DNA of 5,862 nt, taken from positions 1-5,862 of the forward strand of contig JAAXUL010000539.1 of NCBI GenBank assembly GCA_013336035.1, written 5' to 3'. The translations under genes and the position numbers were made by a program. A model generated the notes under the pieces. That model did not search any database. It worked only from the letters and a program-made list of their open reading frames with translations, and was not told where the DNA came from. This document shows positions 1 through 2,887 of this stretch, one piece after another; within the stretch, counting starts at the first letter, position 1, and the number at the start of each line of letters is the position of its first letter. The DNA comes from Chloroflexales bacterium (GTDB lineage: Bacteria; Chloroflexota; Chloroflexia; Chloroflexales; Chloroflexaceae).

Positions 1-543
1 CTCCACGATGGGCGGCTGCAGTGCGCGGCCTGCCACACCACAGCAGTCTACGACCCTGCTATGGCCCGGGCCCTGTTCGACGAGACGGTGGCGGGCGTCG
101 TGGCCCAGCTCGGCCTGACCCTGAACGTGGGCGTGGCCTTCCGCCTGGTCGACGCGCCGACCCTCGAGGGCATCCGCGCCAGCGGCGGCGGCGCGCCCCC
201 CGAGGGCCATAACACCCTCGGCCTCTACCAGCGCCGCGGCCACATCCGCGCCATCTATATGCTCTACGGCCTGCCCAGGCTGGGCTTCCGCACCACCGTG
301 GCCCACGAGTACGCCCACGCCTGGCAGGGCGAGCGCTGCCCCCTGCTGCGCGACGACGACCTGCGCGAGGGCCACGCCGAGTGGGTAGCCTACCACCACC
401 TGCGCTGGCTGGGCTGTGGCAAGGCCGCAGAGCGCATGCTCACCTCACAGCACCCGTACCGGCCGGCCCTCGATCGGGTCCTGGCCCTGGAGCGCCGGCT
501 TGGGGTCGCCGGGGTGAACGAGTACCTGACCCGGGCCGAATAA
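1..543 (+). CDS. DA1-like zinc metallopeptidase, C-terminal part (5' end outside window)
   Basis: The reading frame is open from base 1 to the TAA at 541-543, giving 180 visible residues; the true start lies upstream. Residues 8-11 are Cys-Ala-Ala-Cys followed by His, resembling the last half of a LIM-type zinc finger. The peptidase signature HEYAH (residues 102-106, bases 304-318) is followed by Trp108 and then by an LREGHAEW segment, whose first Glu (bases 367-369) is the likely third zinc ligand. A zinc-finger remnant, a linker of about 90 residues, an HExxHAW motif and a downstream EG motif is the order seen in the DA1 family (DA1-like domain), whose plant members are ubiquitin-activated peptidases. 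The bacterial substrate is unknown. A Met codon at 61 could start a shorter protein, but the cysteine pair upstream argues that the frame continues. No signal peptide or membrane segment is visible, so it is probably cytoplasmic. A generic HExxH peptidase is the main alternative. Confidence 0.72.
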   Translation, partial: LHDGRLQCAACHTTAVYDPAMARALFDETVAGVVAQLGLTLNVGVAFRLVDAPTLEGIRASGGGAPPEGHNTLGLYQRRGHIRAIYMLYGLPRLGFRTTVAHEYAHAWQGERCPLLRDDDLREGHAEWVAYHHLRWLGCGKAAERMLTSQHPYRPALDRVLALERRLGVAGVNEYLTRAE

Positions 544-576
544 GCCCCGGCGGGTCGCCAGAGCGCCGTAGAGAAT

Positions 577-612
577 CCCCGCGAGCGGGCGTGCGGGGCG
601 ATGCCCCGCGAG
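577..612. repeat. 9-bp direct repeat around a complementary G-rich core; 7-bp hairpin
   Basis: CCCCGCGAG occurs at 577-585 and again at 604-612. Between them, GCGGGGC at 593-599 pairs perfectly with GCCCCGC at 603-609 across a 3-base GAT loop. The same G-rich segment could instead pair with CCCCGC at 577-582, so two folds exclude each other. It lies just 3' of the DA1-like gene, where it may protect or define the mRNA end. There is no U-tract directly after the stem. Confidence 0.5.
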
Positions 613-618
613 CACTTC

Positions 619-658
619 TTTTCTGGTGCGTGTGGCTACGCCACAGCGCACCAGAAAA
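619..658. repeat. 40-bp imperfect palindrome between convergent genes
   Basis: TTTTCTGGTGCG (619-630) pairs with CGCACCAGAAAA (647-658), and TGTGGC (631-636) pairs with GCCACA (640-645). This gives 18 base pairs, a TAC loop and a single bulged G at 646. It sits midway between the convergent stop codons at 543 and 674, the place for a shared transcript end. However, the T-run is on the 5' side and the A-run on the 3' side of the stem when read on either strand, the reverse of an intrinsic terminator. It could be a U-tract-independent terminator, an mRNA-stabilising hairpin, or a copy of a REP-like intergenic element. Confidence 0.7.
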
Positions 659-671
659 CTCTACCGACCCG

Positions 672-1466
672 CTAGCGGTCGCCCCAGCGAGGGGGGCGCT
701 TCTCGAGGAAGGCGCAGATCCCCTCCTGGGCATCGGCGAAGGTAGCGTTGAAGGACATCACCTCTTTGGCGTAGGCGTAGGCCTGGTGCTGGGGCATGCT
801 GAGCTGCCGGTAGAAGGCCTGCTTGCCCAGGCCGACGACGGCCGAGCTGGCGGCGGCGATCTGGGCGGCCAGGGCCCGCGCGGCGCCCTCGAGCTCGGCG
901 GCGGGCACCACCCGGCTCACCAGGCCAAAATCGCGGGCCTCGGCGGCCGAGATGGGGTCGCCGGTGAGCAGCATCTCCATGGCCTTCTTGGCGGGCACGG
1001 CCCGGCTCAGGGCGACCATCGGCGTCGAGCAGAAGAGGCCTATCTTCACGCCCGGCGTGGCGAAGCGGGCATCATCGGCGGCCACCACCAGGTCGCAGGT
1101 GGCGGCCAGCTGGCAGCCCGCCGCCGTGGCGATGCCGTGGACCTGGGCGATCACCGGGTGGGGGATAGCCTGGATGGTCTCCATGAGCACGGTGCAGATG
1201 TCGAAGAGGTGGCGGTAGAACTCGGGGCTGCGCCCGGTCATCTCGCTCAGATCGTGGCCGGCGCAGAAGGCGGGGCCGGCCCCACGCAGCACCACCACAC
1301 CCACGTCGCCGCGGCGGCCCACCGTGCGGAAGGCGTCGATCAGCTCCTCCATGTGCTCCAGCGAGAGGGCGTTGCGCCGCGCGGGGCGGTTCATAGTGAT
1401 GAATGCGAGGCGGTCCTCTACGTCGAGCAGCAGGTGCTGATAGGTCGGGGCAGGCGTGGTCGTCAT
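672..1466 (-). CDS. Enoyl-CoA hydratase/isomerase family protein, ECHDC3-like
   Basis: This 264-residue protein has the usual length for a single-domain crotonase. The first oxyanion-hole and CoA-binding segment is FCAGHDL (residues 67-73). The second is GIATAAGCQLAATCD (111-125), followed by FATPGVKIGLFCSTP (135-149), EMLLTGDPISAAEA (164-177) and a C-terminal EGICAFLEKRPPRW segment (248-261). The GCQLA, TPGVKIGLFCSTP and LEKRPPRW wording resembles animal ECHDC3 more than classical hydratases. Compared with rat mitochondrial enoyl-CoA hydratase, Glu144 is replaced by Gln119 and Glu164 by Gly139, so ordinary double-bond hydration is doubtful; an acyl-CoA substrate remains likely. ATG at 1466 is chosen because AAGGAG (1476-1481) lies 9 bases upstream of it; an in-frame TTG at 1472 would have only a 3-base spacer. 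The gene is divergent from the glycosyltransferase and ends convergently to the DA1-like gene. No signal peptide is seen, so it is cytoplasmic. Confidence 0.93.
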   Translation of the reverse strand: MTTTPAPTYQHLLLDVEDRLAFITMNRPARRNALSLEHMEELIDAFRTVGRRGDVGVVVLRGAGPAFCAGHDLSEMTGRSPEFYRHLFDICTVLMETIQAIPHPVIAQVHGIATAAGCQLAATCDLVVAADDARFATPGVKIGLFCSTPMVALSRAVPAKKAMEMLLTGDPISAAEARDFGLVSRVVPAAELEGAARALAAQIAAASSAVVGLGKQAFYRQLSMPQHQAYAYAKEVMSFNATFADAQEGICAFLEKRPPRWGDR

Positions 1467-1475
1467 TGACAAGAT

Positions 1476-1481
1476 CTCCTT
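1476..1481 (-). promoter_or_regulatory. Ribosome-binding site deciding the crotonase start
   Basis: On the minus strand AAGGAG is followed by a 9-base spacer and ATG at 1466. The alternative TTG at 1472 leaves only 3 bases, too close for normal initiation, so the ATG start is preferred. Confidence 0.75.
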
Positions 1482-1522
1482 AGTTGAGGCGGGCGCCCTA
1501 AGAGCCAGGTATGTCTATAGGG

Positions 1523-1551
1523 ATGGTACAATCTCCTCCGGCTAGACGCAA
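1523..1551 (-). promoter_or_regulatory. Possible promoter for the crotonase gene
   Basis: Read on the minus strand, TTGCGT (1546-1551) is separated by exactly 17 bases from TACCAT (1523-1528). The matches to the sigma-70/A consensus are 3 of 6 and 4 of 6. Transcription would start near 1516, giving a leader of about 50 bases. It overlaps the plus-strand -10 candidate. This is a pattern match only. Confidence 0.3.
1524..1532 (+). promoter_or_regulatory. Possible extended -10 promoter for the glycosyltransferase gene
   Basis: TGGTACAAT combines the extended -10 TGN element with TACAAT (1527-1532), which matches TATAAT at 5 of 6 positions. No recognisable -35 box lies 16-18 bases upstream, as is tolerated in extended -10 promoters. 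The expected start near 1540 leaves a leader of about 44 bases. It overlaps the minus-strand candidate for the crotonase. Confidence 0.35.
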
Positions 1552-1583
1552 GGGGCGCGAGGCCCTCTGATCGCCCGGAGCCT

Positions 1584-2672
1584 ATGCATATTCTCTGGCT
1601 CGACCCCTTTCACGGCGGGTCGCACGCCGCGGTAGCGGCCGGCTACGCGGCCCGCGCCGCGCATCGGGTGACCGTGCTAGCCCTACCGATCGCGGGGGGC
1701 TGGCGCTGGCGTATGCGCGGCGGCGCCGTGACCATGGCCCGCCTGGCCCACGAGCGCGGCGAGCGCCCCGACCTGATCGTCGCCAGCGATATGCTTGACC
1801 TGGCCGTCTTTCGCGCGCTCACCGCCGACCTGCTGGCCGGCGTGCCCGCCGCCCTCTACTTCCACGAGAACCAGCTCACCTACCCTCTGCCGCCCGGCCG
1901 GCAGCGCGACCTGAGCTTCGCCTGGGTCAACTACACGGCCGCCCTGGCCGCCGACACCGTCCTCTTCAACTCCAACTTCCACCGGCGCGACTTTCTCGCC
2001 GCCCTGCCCGACCTCCTCGGCCGCTACCACGACTACCACGAGCTCGCGACCGTCGCCCAGATCGCCGCGAAGAGCCACGTGCTGCCGCCCGGAGTCGATC
2101 TGGCATCTCTAGACCGCCCCTGGCCGGCGCGCGCGCCCGGGCATCCGCCGGTCATCCTCTGGAACTCGCGCTGGGAGTACGACAAGCAGCCGGGGGTGTT
2201 CTTCACGGCCCTGGAGGATCTGGCGGCCGGCGGGCACGAGTTCCAGCTGATCGTGGCAGGCGAGCACATCGACCCGCGGGCGCCCGAGTTTGTCGCGGCC
2301 CACGAGCGCTGGAGAGAGCGAATAGCCCACTGGGGGTACGTGCCCACGCGGGCGGCCTATGCCGCGCTGCTCCGCCAGGCCGATCTCGTGGTGAGCACGG
2401 CGGCCCAGGAGTTCTTCGGCATCGGTGTGGTCGAGGCGATGTACTGCGGCTGCGCGCCAGTGCTGCCGCGCCGCCTCAACTACCCCGACCTGCTGCCGCC
2501 CGAGCACCACGCCGCCTGTCTCTACGATCACGACATAGCCCTGGCCTCCGCCCTCGCGAGCGCTCTGACGCGCGCCGCCGAGCCCCGCGCGCTCTGGCGC
2601 GCCGTCGCCGCGCCCTACGACTGGGCCACTATGGCGCCTCGCTATGACGCGCTCTTCGCGAGCCTCGTGTAG
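1584..2672 (+). CDS. Glycosyltransferase related to tRNA-queuosine alpha-mannosyltransferase (GTDC1/DUF3524)
   Basis: The 362-residue protein aligns by eye along its whole length with GTDC1, the vertebrate enzyme (QTMAN) that adds mannose from GDP-mannose to queuosine in tRNA-Asp. The N-terminal DUF3524 half has ILWLDPFHGGSH (residues 3-14), HENQLTYP (94-101) and VLFNSNFHRRDFL (126-138). The C-terminal GT4-like half has LWNSRWEYDKQP (192-203), HWGYVP (249-254) and EFFGIGVVEAMYCGC (276-290), in which Glu276 and Glu284 form the EX7E motif of retaining GT-B enzymes. The start is supported because human GTDC1 begins with the same few residues before its GGSH motif. The only Shine-Dalgarno candidate, GGAG at 1577-1580, is 3 bases from ATG, unusually close. 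There is no signal peptide, so it is cytosolic. Another nucleoside or glycan acceptor in bacteria cannot be excluded; no queuosine synthesis gene is in the window. Confidence 0.88.
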   Translation: MHILWLDPFHGGSHAAVAAGYAARAAHRVTVLALPIAGGWRWRMRGGAVTMARLAHERGERPDLIVASDMLDLAVFRALTADLLAGVPAALYFHENQLTYPLPPGRQRDLSFAWVNYTAALAADTVLFNSNFHRRDFLAALPDLLGRYHDYHELATVAQIAAKSHVLPPGVDLASLDRPWPARAPGHPPVILWNSRWEYDKQPGVFFTALEDLAAGGHEFQLIVAGEHIDPRAPEFVAAHERWRERIAHWGYVPTRAAYAALLRQADLVVSTAAQEFFGIGVVEAMYCGCAPVLPRRLNYPDLLPPEHHAACLYDHDIALASALASALTRAAEPRALWRAVAAPYDWATMAPRYDALFASLV

Positions 2673-2697
2673 CGACCCCCGTACTATCGATAACAAT

Positions 2698-2713
2698 ACT
2701 GTTAATTGACAGT
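2698..2713. promoter_or_regulatory. Inverted repeat overlapping the -35 box, candidate operator
   Basis: ACTGT (2698-2702) and ACAGT (2709-2713) are perfect inverted arms around TAATTG, a 16-base palindrome with one mismatched pair. The -35 box at 2706-2711 lies inside it, so a dimeric regulator bound here would block RNA polymerase. A separate 8-base palindrome, TATCGATA, lies just upstream at 2685-2692. No regulator gene is in the window. Confidence 0.4.
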
Positions 2714-2734
2714 CCGACAGCCCGGCGGTACCCT
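2706..2734 (+). promoter_or_regulatory. Likely promoter of the S8 protease gene
   Basis: A perfect -35 box TTGACA (2706-2711) is followed after exactly 17 bases by TACCCT (2729-2734), which keeps the three most conserved -10 positions (T1, A2, T6). It lies in the only AT-rich stretch of this gap. Transcription would start near 2741, giving a leader of roughly 147 bases before the GTG at 2888. Confidence 0.5.
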
Positions 2735-2887
2735 AGGGGGACGTACAGGTCCGCTTCCAAGCCAGCATCCCAGCCCAGGCCAAAGGCAGGTCTAAGCTCC
2801 TCTTCAGCTTGCCGGGCGCGCCACACCAGCGGTGATTCAGCGCGAGGGTGTTGGCACCTCAGGCTAAGTGAGCAGTGGGGGTTTCTC
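2735..2887 (+). other. Long untranslated leader of the protease gene
   Basis: This stretch has no convincing gene. It holds short potential stems: AAGCT (2794-2798) with AGCTT (2806-2810), the palindrome GGCGCGCC (2815-2822), and GAG-G-GTG (2844-2850) with CACCTC (2855-2860) across a TTGG loop. A G-run ending at 2881 is 6 bases from the GTG start and is the best ribosome-binding candidate. I recognise no known riboswitch family. Confidence 0.35.

Noticed and set aside
619..658. Bidirectional intrinsic terminator
   Set aside because: On both strands the stem is followed by A residues and preceded by T residues, so the required 3' U-tract is missing. It is kept as a palindrome only.
381..1469. 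Long plus-strand open frame of 362 codons across the DA1-like gene end and the crotonase gene
   Set aside because: It is antisense to the well-supported crotonase and overlaps the DA1-like gene. Its Gly/His/Ala-rich translation resembles no family and is typical of non-coding frames in high-G+C DNA.
1467..1472. TTG at 1472 as start of the crotonase
   Set aside because: It is only 3 bases from the Shine-Dalgarno sequence, while ATG at 1466 has a 9-base spacer and loses no domain sequence.
2651..2657. GCTCTTC, like the reverse complement of the Illumina adapter end
   Set aside because: Only seven bases match and they lie inside an intact coding sequence, so it is chance and does not indicate a chimeric join.
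2844..2860. T-box-like AGGGTG...CACC motif in the protease leader
   Set aside because: The resemblance is limited to a few bases, no specifier structure or terminator is visible, and the downstream gene is not an aminoacyl-tRNA synthetase or amino-acid gene.
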